From Lamprocystis purpurea DSM 4197 (GTDB lineage: Bacteria > Pseudomonadota > Gammaproteobacteria > Chromatiales > Chromatiaceae): a DNA stretch of 51,717 bases. Shown piece by piece: positions 18,988 through 27,400 of the stretch. Numbering within the stretch: position 1 is the stretch's first letter; each line of letters starts with the position of its first letter. Under the pieces are notes generated by a model that searched no databases, was not told where the DNA came from, and saw only the letters and a list, made by a program, of their open reading frames with translations. The position numbers were made by a program, and so were the translations under genes. Location of the stretch: the NCBI RefSeq assembly GCF_000379525.1, contig NZ_KB902494.1, positions 472 through 52,188 of the forward strand, in the 5' to 3' direction.

Positions 18988-21582
18988 TTAGTTCCGACTC
19001 AGACTCAAGGCACGCTCCGGCCGCGTGAAGTTGTGGCAGGCAGCGCAGTCCTTCTTCTTGTCCTGCACGTGACGGTTGTGCACCGAGGCGAAGGCGCGGC
19101 CCTCGGTTTTGTTGCTGTGGCACTGACCACAGATGGCATCCAAATTGCCGTTGAGTGTGGTCACGCGGGTGCCGATGACAGCGCTCGGAGCGGTGCGCAA
19201 ACCATAGCCCAGATCCTTCATGACCATCCGCGCCGGTCCGCCGGTGAGCGCGGCATGGCAGGAACCGCAGCCCGCGTTCTCGCCGCCCAGCGCGTTGTCC
19301 TCGGGCTCGACCCCGTGGTTGATGGTCTGGTACGTAAACACCGGAACCGTGGTCGTGCGGGGCGGCATTTCCAGCGCGCCGGGGACACCACCGCAGACCG
19401 TGCTGGTCGCCGCGTTCGGTTCATCCAAACCCAGACCCACCGCGACCGCGCGGCAGAAACTGCCGGTGCGGAAGAACTCGAAGGTGGAGTGTCCGACGAA
19501 GCTATTGGTGCTGTCGTTACGTGCCAGCTTGCCCCAGTGCTTCTTCATCGGGTAGAGCTTGGCTGTACTGCTCGCCACGTCCCCGTTGGGCATTCCCAAG
19601 GCGTAGGCACGCGCCCCGGGAGCAAGGCCGCGATAAAAGTTCGCCGCGAGCGTCGTGTCCAGGGGCACCGTCGGAATGCCGGTGAGCGACTCCTCCAGGT
19701 ACACCACTTCGGATTTGCCGTCGAACCAGGTGTAGCTGGGAATCAGCGCGGCGCTCCCCAGGCCGCCCTTATCCTCGCGGGGCAGCCAGCCGCCGCGCCC
19801 GTTACAGGCCGAATCGGACGGATGCGGGTCCTGCCAGTCACGGGCGATCTCGGTACCGACCGCCGCCTTGGCGTAGGACGGGATGTGACAGGTCTGGCAG
19901 GCAACTTTCATGGCGTGCTTGTCTTTGCTGGAGCCGCTGGTGGCACTGTAGTCGCCATGGGGGCGGCTCGAGTGACAACCGCCGGTCTCGCAGGTGAAGC
20001 GCTCGGGCACGTCGTTGGCCCGCAGGTCGAGACCGCGCCCGCGGACCCGGTGGCTTTCACCATTGGCGCCGGTCGCGTTGTGACAATCAGAACAGGTCAG
20101 GTCGGCGCCCGCCGGGCTCATATGCAGGTCCACCGTGACCGTTGGATTGATGTTCTCCTTCGACAGATCGCCGCGCTTGGCACCATCGGCCCCGGCCGCC
20201 CCGGCATGGCAGTTGAGGCAGGACTGGCGGGTAGTGGCATGGACGTTTTGCGCCGCCGCCAGGGTGGTCAGCGGCATCGGAGTCATGGGGACCGCCGCGG
20301 GGAGTGTGTCGCTGCCGGCCGGTTTGAACAGGAAATCGCCGGCCAGGCTAACGTTCGGGATACCCTGGAACCCGGTGCGTACCACGGTGTCGCCATCGGA
20401 GCGAACCAGGTTGCCCGCGGCGTCCTCGGTCAGATTGAGCAGACTGAAGCTGCTGAAGCCCTGCCCACCGGCGGTCCAGTCCGGGAAGCGTTTATAGACT
20501 TCCTGATGGCACATGAGACAGTCGATGTTCGCCAGTTGGACATTGGCCTGCGCGGACCCGACGGGCAAGTCTTCAAAGAGCGACTGCGCCATGGGGAACC
20601 GCCCATTGCCCACATGGCAACCGGCGCAGGTGAAGCGCGGGGAGTTCTCGTGGGTGCCGCAGTAGGTATTCATGCCGGTCGCCACCAAGTCGCCCGCCGC
20701 CTTGGCCGGCCGCTCGCCGGCCGCCGCGAAGTTGGTCGGAATATTGGTGACGTTGGGGAAGGCGCCGCCCTGCTGGTAGTGAACCGAGCCGTGCATATCA
20801 CGCGCCTCGCCTTCATGGCAGGCGACACACACCGCGGGTCCGGTATAGGCCGTGATGCTGCAATGCTCCGCGATCGGCGCGGTGCAGGCAACCGGTGCCG
20901 TGATGGTCGCGGTGGTGGTGGACACGGCCGAGGTCCCGCCCCCGTTGTCCGTGACTCTGAGGGAAACGGTATAGGTGCCGGCCGCCGAGTAAACATGGCT
21001 GGGATTGGCCTGGGTGCTGCTGGTGTTGTCACCAAAGGTCCAGGCGTAAGCGGCGATGGTGCCGTCCGGATCGCTGGAGCCGGCGCTGCTGAAGCTCACG
21101 GCGATGCCCGTGGTGCCGCTGTAGGGGCCATTGGCATTGGCGGTCGGAGCGATATTACTCGGCGCCTTGGGTGCACAGGTGGACGGTGCGCTGCTGACAT
21201 TGCGCTCGGCTGTCTGCCCGTCCGCCTGGATGACACGCACCCGGCACGGAACGGGGCTTGGTTGCCTGGCGGCGATGTTCCAGGCGCCGGTCGAGGTGGT
21301 GGTGACGTTACCCAAGATCTGGGCTGGGTTGTAGGCGTTGACCAGCGTCACTCGCGTCCGTGGCGTGCCCACCCCAATGACCCGCACCAAGGTATTTTGG
21401 TTACTCCATGCCGCGCTGCTGATGCTGAGAACGGCGGCGGCCGCGGTCTGCATCCAGACCGGAGCAAGCCCCGCCAGGCACAGCGCCGCAATCAGGAGAC
21501 TCAGGCTCCATGGGCGCCACCGGGATCGCTGCTGTACTGTTCGTGGTGTGCGCTGGACGCGCGACGGTTTGGGGGTCGTCAT
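18988..21582 (-). CDS. secreted decaheme cytochrome c with a PKD domain
   Basis: This 864-residue protein starts behind GAGAGGAG at ATG 21582. After an Arg-rich leader it has a signal sequence (SLSLLIAALCLAGLAPVWMQ, then TAAAA), then a beta-rich region to about residue 145. A PKD domain follows at about 147-230 (PYSGTTGIAVSFSSAGSSDP, YAWTFGDNTSSTQ). The rest carries ten heme-binding motifs: CVACH, CAGCH, CLMCH, CLNCH, CSDCH, CETGGCH, CQTCH, CGSCH, CGQCH and CAACH. One of these (CETGGCH) has four residues between the cysteines. The stretch KVACQTCHIPSYAKA resembles octaheme tetrathionate reductase-type cytochromes. It is last in a cluster with a sensor kinase, an octaheme cytochrome and a flavin reductase. 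It is probably periplasmic or on the cell surface; the substrate is unknown. Confidence 0.85.
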   Translation of the reverse strand: MTTPKPSRVQRTPRTVQQRSRWRPWSLSLLIAALCLAGLAPVWMQTAAAAVLSISSAAWSNQNTLVRVIGVGTPRTRVTLVNAYNPAQILGNVTTTSTGAWNIAARQPSPVPCRVRVIQADGQTAERNVSSAPSTCAPKAPSNIAPTANANGPYSGTTGIAVSFSSAGSSDPDGTIAAYAWTFGDNTSSTQANPSHVYSAAGTYTVSLRVTDNGGGTSAVSTTTATITAPVACTAPIAEHCSITAYTGPAVCVACHEGEARDMHGSVHYQQGGAFPNVTNIPTNFAAAGERPAKAAGDLVATGMNTYCGTHENSPRFTCAGCHVGNGRFPMAQSLFEDLPVGSAQANVQLANIDCLMCHQEVYKRFPDWTAGGQGFSSFSLLNLTEDAAGNLVRSDGDTVVRTGFQGIPNVSLAGDFLFKPAGSDTLPAAVPMTPMPLTTLAAAQNVHATTRQSCLNCHAGAAGADGAKRGDLSKENINPTVTVDLHMSPAGADLTCSDCHNATGANGESHRVRGRGLDLRANDVPERFTCETGGCHSSRPHGDYSATSGSSKDKHAMKVACQTCHIPSYAKAAVGTEIARDWQDPHPSDSACNGRGGWLPREDKGGLGSAALIPSYTWFDGKSEVVYLEESLTGIPTVPLDTTLAANFYRGLAPGARAYALGMPNGDVASSTAKLYPMKKHWGKLARNDSTNSFVGHSTFEFFRTGSFCRAVAVGLGLDEPNAATSTVCGGVPGALEMPPRTTTVPVFTYQTINHGVEPEDNALGGENAGCGSCHAALTGGPARMVMKDLGYGLRTAPSAVIGTRVTTLNGNLDAICGQCHSNKTEGRAFASVHNRHVQDKKKDCAACHNFTRPERALSLSRN

Positions 21583-21719
21583 GGGGGACTCCTCTCATTC
21601 AGGTGCGGGCTGGAACCTCCGTGGATCACCGGACAAGTCCTCCTGAAGATGAGCCCAACAAGACCAGCGGTCGGTGTCGGGCAAGGCCGGCTGTCGCACC
21701 AACGCTACCACCAGGCGCC

Positions 21720-23114
21720 TTAAGAGATCCTTAAGCCCAACGGAGCATGTGGTTTGACTCCGGCAGCCGCGGGGAAGATCAGATCCACGCGCAGCCCCGC
21801 CCCGTCCTCGCCCTCGCCCAAGGCGATCTCGATACCGTAACGGTCACAGATACGCCGCACGATGGCGAGCCCGAGCCCCGCGCCAGGCTCGGGCTGGCCG
21901 GCGGGCCGGTAGAAGCGGTCGAAGACCCGTTGCCGGTCGCCTTCCGGGATACCGGGACCGGAGTCAGTCACCCGCAACAGCAGGTGCTCGCGCTGCCGGA
22001 GGACCGCAACCCGAACCCGGCCCCCGGGCGGCGTGTATTTGATCCCGTTTTCTATCAGGTTGCCGACCAGCACCTCCAGTACCGTCGCCGGGACCGGTAC
22101 CACACAGGGATCGCCGTCCGGCAACACGGCGGTCAAGCCGATCGTCCGCGCACCTGCGGCGGTCTGTCGGTCGGTCACAGCCCGAGCCGCGGCTTTGGCA
22201 AGCGACGCGAAACCGCGCCCACTCACGCGATGAACGTCATGTTCGTCGTCCTGGAGGCGCGCCAGCGTCAAGAGTTGCGCGATCAGATGGGTTGCGCGAT
22301 CCACGCCCTGGATCAGTTGCTCGAGCGCCGCGCTGCGCTCATCCGGTGCGGTGCTGCGCTGAGCGATCTGGGCATAGGTGCGGATGATAGTAAACGGTGT
22401 ACGCAACTCGTGTGAGGCATCGGCGGCAAAGCGCCGCTCGGTGGCCAGCGTCTGATGGAGACGTTCCATCAAACCGTTCAGGGCCTCGGTCAGCGGTCGA
22501 ATCTCCGTCGGGACACTCTGCCCATCGATCGGTGCCAGGCGCTCGGCGGAACACTGTCCGATGTCGCGGGCAACCCGCTGCAACGGGCGCAGGCCATCGC
22601 TCACCGCCCACCAGATAAGGAACACCGTCAAGGGCAGCGACCACAGAATGGGCTGCAATGCGTGGATCGTCAGAAACCGGATCATCTCCTGGCGGATCGT
22701 ATAATTCTGAGCGACGAACACGACCTCTCCGGGCAGGGCGCCGGGAAGACCAAAAACCCGCCACTGAGCCCCACCAAGGGACTGATCCGAGAACCCGGTG
22801 GTCGGCGCCAGGGGCTGCGATGGCGCGGCACCAAAACTGGCGATGAGTCGATCCCCTTGCCAGCGCTGGAAACTCAACTTGAACTCATAGGGATGACCCA
22901 CGGGTGACAGTTTTTGGGGGGCAGCAGCGGCGACGGACAAAGGGCCGACCAGGGTCAGTTCATGCAGCACCCGGGCCGTCTGCGCCAACTGGGCATCCAG
23001 GAGTTCCGCGATCTCATGACCCGATCGATCAAGCGAAATCAGGGCCACCGCGACCCAGACCATGACCCAGATGCCCAGCAGCGCAAGCAGCAGCCGTCGG
23101 CGAATCGACGTCAT
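21720..23114 (-). CDS. sensor histidine kinase (QseC/EnvZ type)
   Basis: This 464-residue membrane kinase has one membrane segment at about residues 9-27 (LLALLGIWVMVWVAVALISL), a periplasmic region of about 120 residues, and a second segment near 155-172 (LWSLPLTVFLIWWAV). A HAMP-like linker follows, then the phospho-acceptor histidine in FAADASHELRTPFTIIRTYA. The ATPase boxes are N (GNLIENGIKYTPPGGRV), G1 (VTDSGPGIPEGDR) and G2 (GAGLGLAIVRRICD). The start overlaps the stop of the response-regulator gene (ATGA), so the two are coupled. Its signal is unknown. Placed between a regulator and the decaheme gene, it may sense redox state or the electron acceptor. Confidence 0.92.
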   Translation of the reverse strand: MTSIRRRLLLALLGIWVMVWVAVALISLDRSGHEIAELLDAQLAQTARVLHELTLVGPLSVAAAAPQKLSPVGHPYEFKLSFQRWQGDRLIASFGAAPSQPLAPTTGFSDQSLGGAQWRVFGLPGALPGEVVFVAQNYTIRQEMIRFLTIHALQPILWSLPLTVFLIWWAVSDGLRPLQRVARDIGQCSAERLAPIDGQSVPTEIRPLTEALNGLMERLHQTLATERRFAADASHELRTPFTIIRTYAQIAQRSTAPDERSAALEQLIQGVDRATHLIAQLLTLARLQDDEHDVHRVSGRGFASLAKAAARAVTDRQTAAGARTIGLTAVLPDGDPCVVPVPATVLEVLVGNLIENGIKYTPPGGRVRVAVLRQREHLLLRVTDSGPGIPEGDRQRVFDRFYRPAGQPEPGAGLGLAIVRRICDRYGIEIALGEGEDGAGLRVDLIFPAAAGVKPHAPLGLRIS

Positions 23115-23779
23115 GACCCTGGGATGCAGACCAGTTGGTAGCCAACCCCGCGCACCGTGAGAATTCGCTCCCGGCCGAGTTTGCGCCTCAGGTGATGGAT
23201 ATGAACTTCCAGCGAGTTGCTCTCGACTTCGCCCTGCCAGCCGCGGGCCGCGGCCTCAAGTCGGGCGCGCGTGACCACGCGGTCGGGGTTTGCGATCAGG
23301 GCTTCCAACAGCGTGTACTCCATCGGGGAAAGCGACAGCGCCTGCCCACCCAAGGTCGCCGCGCGCTGAGAGGTATCCAGGGCCAGGTCCCCGACCTGCA
23401 TCACCGGCGAGGGATGACCACGACCACGGCGAGCGAGCGCCCGCAACCGCGCGCTCAGTTCGTCGAGATCGAACGGCTTGACCAGATAGTCATCGGCCCC
23501 CGCATCCAGGCCGGAGACCTTGTCGGCGGTAGCATCGCGGGCGGTGAGGATCAGCACGGGCAGGACCGAGCCCGCGCGTCGGATCTCACGCAACAGCGAG
23601 AGCCCGTCGCGACCGGGCAGACCCAGGTCCAGGATCAGCAGGTCGAAGTGCTCCAGACTCAGAGCATGCAGGGCAGGCTCCGCGGCCCGCACCCAATCGG
23701 CCGCAATGCCGTCTTGGGCCAGCCCGGTGCGCAGCCCCGCCCCCAACAGCGGATCATCTTCGACGATCAGGACGCGCAT
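23111..23779 (-). CDS. OmpR/QseB-family response regulator
   Basis: This 222-residue protein has a receiver domain (MRVLIVEDDPLLGAGLRTGL, acceptor aspartate in LLILDLGLPGRDG, then LTARDA and YLVKPFDLDE). A winged-helix output domain follows (LSPMEYTLLEALIANPDRVV, then EVHIHHLRRKLGRERILTVR and GVGYQLV). This is the usual QseB/PmrA layout. It is encoded four bases into the kinase gene and 104 bases downstream of the EF-hand gene. The pair probably controls this cytochrome cluster, an inference from position only. I did not find a convincing direct-repeat operator. Confidence 0.93.
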   Translation of the reverse strand: MRVLIVEDDPLLGAGLRTGLAQDGIAADWVRAAEPALHALSLEHFDLLILDLGLPGRDGLSLLREIRRAGSVLPVLILTARDATADKVSGLDAGADDYLVKPFDLDELSARLRALARRGRGHPSPVMQVGDLALDTSQRAATLGGQALSLSPMEYTLLEALIANPDRVVTRARLEAAARGWQGEVESNSLEVHIHHLRRKLGRERILTVRGVGYQLVCIPGS

Positions 23780-23883
23780 TGCAGTTGGAGGGAATCACCC
23801 GCCAGATGGGCAATGCGCGGTTCGGTCAGGCGTAACCGTCCACCCCATCGCGAACCACGGAACCGGCCAGGCGACGATCCCAT

Positions 23884-24543
23884 TCAACGCGGCGGCATCC
23901 CTTGCTGCCGATGCTGAGCTTGGGCCGCGGTGAACTCCTGGGGATCGACCCGACCGTCGCTGTTGCTGTCGATGGCGCCGAAGGTCGGGGCATTGGCCAG
24001 GTTACGCATCGCGTAGCCTTGTTGTGCCCGCTCCTGGATGCGCTTGCCCTTCGCCTCATTGAACTCCTGCTCGGTGAGGCTGCCGTCCCCGTTCAGGTCG
24101 TAGTCGGCGAAAGACGGCAGGTTGCGACCCATGCCGGGACCCATCCCCATGCCAGGCCCGCCCGCCCCCATGCCGGCGCCAGAGCCAGGACCCATGCCGG
24201 CGCCCGCCCCCGGCCCCATCCCGCGTCCCTGCATACGCGTCTGCTGGGCCTGGGCGAACTCATCCGGCATGAGTTTGCCGTCGCCATTCAGATCGAACTC
24301 CGCAAAGGAGGGTGCGTTGGCTGCCCCCCGCATCGGGGCACCAGCCGCCGCCCGCGCGGCCATACGCTGCGCGTGGGTCGTCTCAAACTCCTGCTGGGTG
24401 ACGACGCCATTGCCGTCCTGATCGAACGCCGGAAACGACATGGGGCCGCGTGGCGGCTGATTTGCCGTCTGTGCGTTCAGCAGCGGGGCCGCGGCTGCCA
24501 GGGTGAGGGTCAAAGTCAAGGTGCGGGTCAAGTACTTCATCAT
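23884..24543 (-). CDS. secreted EF-hand protein with four calcium loops
   Basis: This 219-residue protein has a signal peptide (TRTLTLTLTLAAAAPLLNAQ) and four EF-hand loops: DQDGNGVVTQQE near residues 41-52, DLNGDGKLMPDE, DLNGDGSLTEQE and DSNSDGRVDPQE. The first and second pairs are separated by a flexible Met/Gly-rich linker (GMGPGAGAGMGPGSG and similar repeats). It is expected to be periplasmic and to bind calcium. EF-hand proteins of this type are often next to two-component systems, as here, and may act as calcium buffers or sensors. ATG 24543 and the next codon, also ATG, are equally possible starts. Confidence 0.88.
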   Translation of the reverse strand: MMKYLTRTLTLTLTLAAAAPLLNAQTANQPPRGPMSFPAFDQDGNGVVTQQEFETTHAQRMAARAAAGAPMRGAANAPSFAEFDLNGDGKLMPDEFAQAQQTRMQGRGMGPGAGAGMGPGSGAGMGAGGPGMGMGPGMGRNLPSFADYDLNGDGSLTEQEFNEAKGKRIQERAQQGYAMRNLANAPTFGAIDSNSDGRVDPQEFTAAQAQHRQQGMPPR

Positions 24544-24574
24544 TCGCCTTCGTCAATCTCGTGGTGCATAGTCC

Positions 24575-24614
24575 GGGTGGCCGCTCGTGTCCGCTAAGCG
24601 GACAGGGGCCACCC
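24575..24614. terminator. nested hairpin between octaheme and EF-hand genes
   Basis: Outer arms GGGTGGCC (24575-24582) and GGCCACCC (24607-24614) enclose inner arms GTCCGCT and AGCGGAC. No T-run follows on either strand. It may be an attenuator or RNA-stabilising structure dividing the cluster into two expression levels, rather than a full terminator. Confidence 0.4.
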
Positions 24615-24714
24615 AAGGGTTCAAACTCACACTATAGAACCATAACGCTGGGGCCGTCCGTCGCCGATCTGCCGACGGCAAGGCGCCGGCGCCGGCACTC
24701 AGCGGACCAGCCGA

Positions 24715-25518
24715 TCAGTCGTCATCGTCGTCCTGCTCCCCGGAGTCGTGCTTCGCCCGTGCGTGTTCGTCCGCACGATCGTCGCCTTCGCCGGCATCCC
24801 GCCCTTCCCGACGCCCGTCGGCATGCTCAGCGTCCTCGGCATCGCCGCCCCGGTGGCACTCGACGCAGTTCTCGTAGTCACGGATATCCTCCTCCAGATG
24901 TTTCTCGCGAATGCCGGAACGGGTGTGCTCATGACAACCGTAGCAGGTATAACGACTGTAGTCGTTGCCGACATGGCAGGTATTACAGGCTGCCTCGTGG
25001 TCACCCGTGAGACTGAACAGGCCCTCGTGGTCGAAGGTCGCGGGGGTCCAGGCCGCTTGGCCATGGCACTGACCGCAGTTGCCGACGACGCCTTGATGCA
25101 TGCTGTCCAGCGGGGCCTGGTGACAGCCGCTGCACTGATCGCGGCGGGCGACTTTCAGCAGCCCATGGGAGAACCGACCGATGGGGTGAAAGACCTGCAC
25201 GCCCTTGTGATCACTGTGACAAGCGACACAGTCTTGCTCGGTCAAGTCCTGATGGAACGGGGGAAACTTCCGCTCGTCGGCGATCGACAGGCCCTTGGTG
25301 GTCACCAGGCCGATCTCAGTCGGCTGGTGGCACTTGACACACTGGCTGGGCGTGCTGCCGATGAAGGGCTGATGGCAGGCAAAGCAGTCGGTCGCAAAGG
25401 CCCGGTGGGCCGGCATGACCTGACCGGGCGCGACCAGGTGCTCAGGCCAAACCACCGCAATCAGCAACAGGACCACCAGATTGGCGGCAACCAGAAAGAA
25501 GACGGCCCGCTTATTCAT
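24715..25518 (-). CDS. membrane-anchored octaheme cytochrome c
   Basis: The start at ATG 25518 overlaps the stop of the upstream gene (ATGA) and gives 267 residues. A single N-terminal membrane helix (AVFFLVAANLVVLLLIAVVW) anchors a periplasmic domain. That domain has eight CxxCH motifs: CFACH, CVKCH, CVACH, CSGCH, CGQCH, CNTCH, CYGCH and CVECH. The last 45 residues are extremely charged and end in DDDDD, an unusual acidic/basic tail without hemes. NapC/NirT- and c7-type proteins with this layout carry electrons from the membrane to periplasmic reductases. With the cytochrome b-like and flavin proteins encoded before it, it probably forms the membrane segment of an electron pathway. Confidence 0.88.
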   Translation of the reverse strand: MNKRAVFFLVAANLVVLLLIAVVWPEHLVAPGQVMPAHRAFATDCFACHQPFIGSTPSQCVKCHQPTEIGLVTTKGLSIADERKFPPFHQDLTEQDCVACHSDHKGVQVFHPIGRFSHGLLKVARRDQCSGCHQAPLDSMHQGVVGNCGQCHGQAAWTPATFDHEGLFSLTGDHEAACNTCHVGNDYSRYTCYGCHEHTRSGIREKHLEEDIRDYENCVECHRGGDAEDAEHADGRREGRDAGEGDDRADEHARAKHDSGEQDDDDD

Positions 25519-26093
25519 TGCCATTGCCAGAAAAGCAAGATGCTGAGAATGTGCGCAAGCCCCAAGACGCCGAAGGCCAGCGTGATGGGGAAATGCACCG
25601 TCCGCCATTGCTTCATGACGTCCACCGTCACCGCATCCCAAAAGACTTCCCGGTCAACCTCGGCCGCACTATCCCCGTGCCGGGTATGGAACTCCCGTTT
25701 TTCGCTCAATTGGCGGCGTGAGCGGCCGAGCAGATACTGTCCGGTCATTCCGCTGGCCAGGGTGACCAGCATGGCCAGCAGCGCCAACCAGGGCAGGATC
25801 GCGTAGACATGGACACCGGCGTGGACCAGGATCATCAACGCCCCCACCCAGGTCAATACCTCGTGCAGTTGCAGCAGCGTCTTCGGGTTACCGGAGTGGA
25901 TCAGCTTGCGCTTGCGCATGGAATAGAAAAACGACAGCAGGATCAGGATGGTTCCGGGGATGCCCAGATAACGGCCGATCCAATAGAGGCCGTAAGCGTG
26001 CAATAAGGCATCGGTGATCGCGGTCGCGACGATCAGCGACCCGAACATCAGAACGAACGGCAGGACTTCCTTACGAAGAATGGAACGATTCAT
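25515..26093 (-). CDS. cytochrome b-like integral membrane protein
   Basis: This 192-residue protein has about five hydrophobic segments (PFVLMFGSLIVATAITDALL, IPGTILILLSFFY, LTWVGALMILVHAGVHVYAI, LLAMLVTLASGMTG, ITLAFGVLGLAHILSILLFW). Histidines sit where b-heme ligands would be expected (QLHEVLTW, LVHAGVHVY, TVHFPIT, LAHILS). I chose ATG 26093 (MNRSILRKEVLPF) rather than an upstream start in a non-conserved frame. The family is not certain. It lies eight bases downstream of a flavin/[2Fe-2S] reductase gene and overlaps the octaheme gene, so all three are surely one operon. Its likely role is to pass electrons across the membrane. Confidence 0.75.
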   Translation of the reverse strand: MNRSILRKEVLPFVLMFGSLIVATAITDALLHAYGLYWIGRYLGIPGTILILLSFFYSMRKRKLIHSGNPKTLLQLHEVLTWVGALMILVHAGVHVYAILPWLALLAMLVTLASGMTGQYLLGRSRRQLSEKREFHTRHGDSAAEVDREVFWDAVTVDVMKQWRTVHFPITLAFGVLGLAHILSILLFWQWQ

Positions 26094-26101
26094 CTTGGAC
26101 T

Positions 26102-27400
26102 CTATAAAGCCAGGGTTAGATCGGTCTTCGGGGTGGAAATGCACAGCAGACAATGGCCTGGCTTGAGATCCGCATCCGGCTGCTGCCGATACTCCACCTC
26201 ACCGGCCTCGATCCGCGTCTCACAGGTGCCGCAACTGCCGGCCCGGCAACCCGAGTCGACGGAGATGCCTTGGCTTTCGGCGAGGTCCAGCAGCGAGCCG
26301 GCGCAACCGTCCCAGGCGACAGTCTTTCCGGAACCGCTGAAGCGCACGGCGACCGGGTCGGTCACCACCACCGTATTCGGCACCTGACGCTGGTTCAAAG
26401 ATGCCGGTCCGAACGATTCGTAGTGGATGTCCTCCGAAGCCACGCCCTGGACCTGAAGGGCGGGCACCAAGGACTCCATCATCGCCGGCGGGCCGCAGAC
26501 ATAAAATTCATGGCGGCCAAACCGCAGGGTCCGCCGCAGCAGCTCGAGGTTGACGAAGCCCTGATGCTGGTAATCCGTGCCCAAGCGATCGTCAGGCCGG
26601 GGCTCCGAATAGCACACCTGGAGATGAACATTCGGGTGGGCCTTGCTCAGCCCTTCCAGATGTTCCTTCATGATGTGCTCGGCGCCATGACGAACCCCAT
26701 AAAACAGCCAGACCTCGCGTGGATCGGCCCGATGGGTCAAGGTGCTCAGGATGCAGAGCAGCGGCGTAATGCCAATTCCGCCGCCGATCAGCACGATCGG
26801 AACAGCGCCGTCATCGGTCAGATAGAAATGACCGGCCGGGGCTCGCGCCCAAAGCGTGCCGCCTTCCTGGAGTTGGTCATGAAGGGAGTTCGAAACGACG
26901 CCGGGCGGCAAGTCCGATCGACCCGGGGGCGACGGGACCCGCTTGACCGAGATGCGGTAGCAATCAGCGCGCGGCCGATCCGACAATGAATAGCACCGCA
27001 CTAGGGTCTTGGGCGAACCGCCGGCAGGGTCAGGCACCTCCAGTCGGAAGGTGAGATACTGACCGGGCCGATAAGGCGTCAGAGTCCCACCGTCAGTGGG
27101 AACCAGGTAGAACGAACAAACGGCTCCGCATTCGTCCTCAACGGCGCGCCGCTCGATCCGGAACTCCCGATAGCCGGACCAGGCCGCAGGAGACACACCC
27201 GCCGCAACCAAGGCAGGTTCAGCTTCAGGAAGCTGCCTGGACAAGACCAGAGCCGGCCTGACCTCACCTCCAGCCGCCCCGCCTGACAGATTCAGTTGCT
27301 GAAGTCTGGCGCGCCGGCGCTGCCACCCGAACAGGCCGACGGCCGCGACCTGGGCCAGGATGGCCATGGTGATGAGCAGTACCAGCGTTGCGTTTGACAT
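26102..27400 (-). CDS. membrane-anchored FAD/NAD(P) and [2Fe-2S] oxidoreductase
   Basis: This 432-residue protein has one N-terminal membrane helix (ATLVLLITMAILAQVAAVGL). A ferredoxin-reductase-type flavin domain follows (YRPGQYLTFRLEV, RCYSLSDRPR), then a nicotinamide domain (IVLIGGGIGITPLLCILSTL, EFYVCGPPAMM). At the C-terminus is a plant-type [2Fe-2S] ferredoxin domain with CRAGSCGTC and a later CLLC. This order matches vanillate demethylase- or hmp-type reductases, but the anchor is unusual. It should oxidise NADH or NADPH at the cytoplasmic face and hand electrons to the cytochrome b-like protein encoded immediately after. It is the first gene of the cluster. Confidence 0.88.
   Translation of the reverse strand: MSNATLVLLITMAILAQVAAVGLFGWQRRRARLQQLNLSGGAAGGEVRPALVLSRQLPEAEPALVAAGVSPAAWSGYREFRIERRAVEDECGAVCSFYLVPTDGGTLTPYRPGQYLTFRLEVPDPAGGSPKTLVRCYSLSDRPRADCYRISVKRVPSPPGRSDLPPGVVSNSLHDQLQEGGTLWARAPAGHFYLTDDGAVPIVLIGGGIGITPLLCILSTLTHRADPREVWLFYGVRHGAEHIMKEHLEGLSKAHPNVHLQVCYSEPRPDDRLGTDYQHQGFVNLELLRRTLRFGRHEFYVCGPPAMMESLVPALQVQGVASEDIHYESFGPASLNQRQVPNTVVVTDPVAVRFSGSGKTVAWDGCAGSLLDLAESQGISVDSGCRAGSCGTCETRIEAGEVEYRQQPDADLKPGHCLLCISTPKTDLTLAL

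Noticed and set aside
19033-21723. 896-residue plus-strand frame over the decaheme gene
   Set aside because: Antisense of a gene with ten heme motifs and a signal peptide; no ribosome site or domain on the plus strand.
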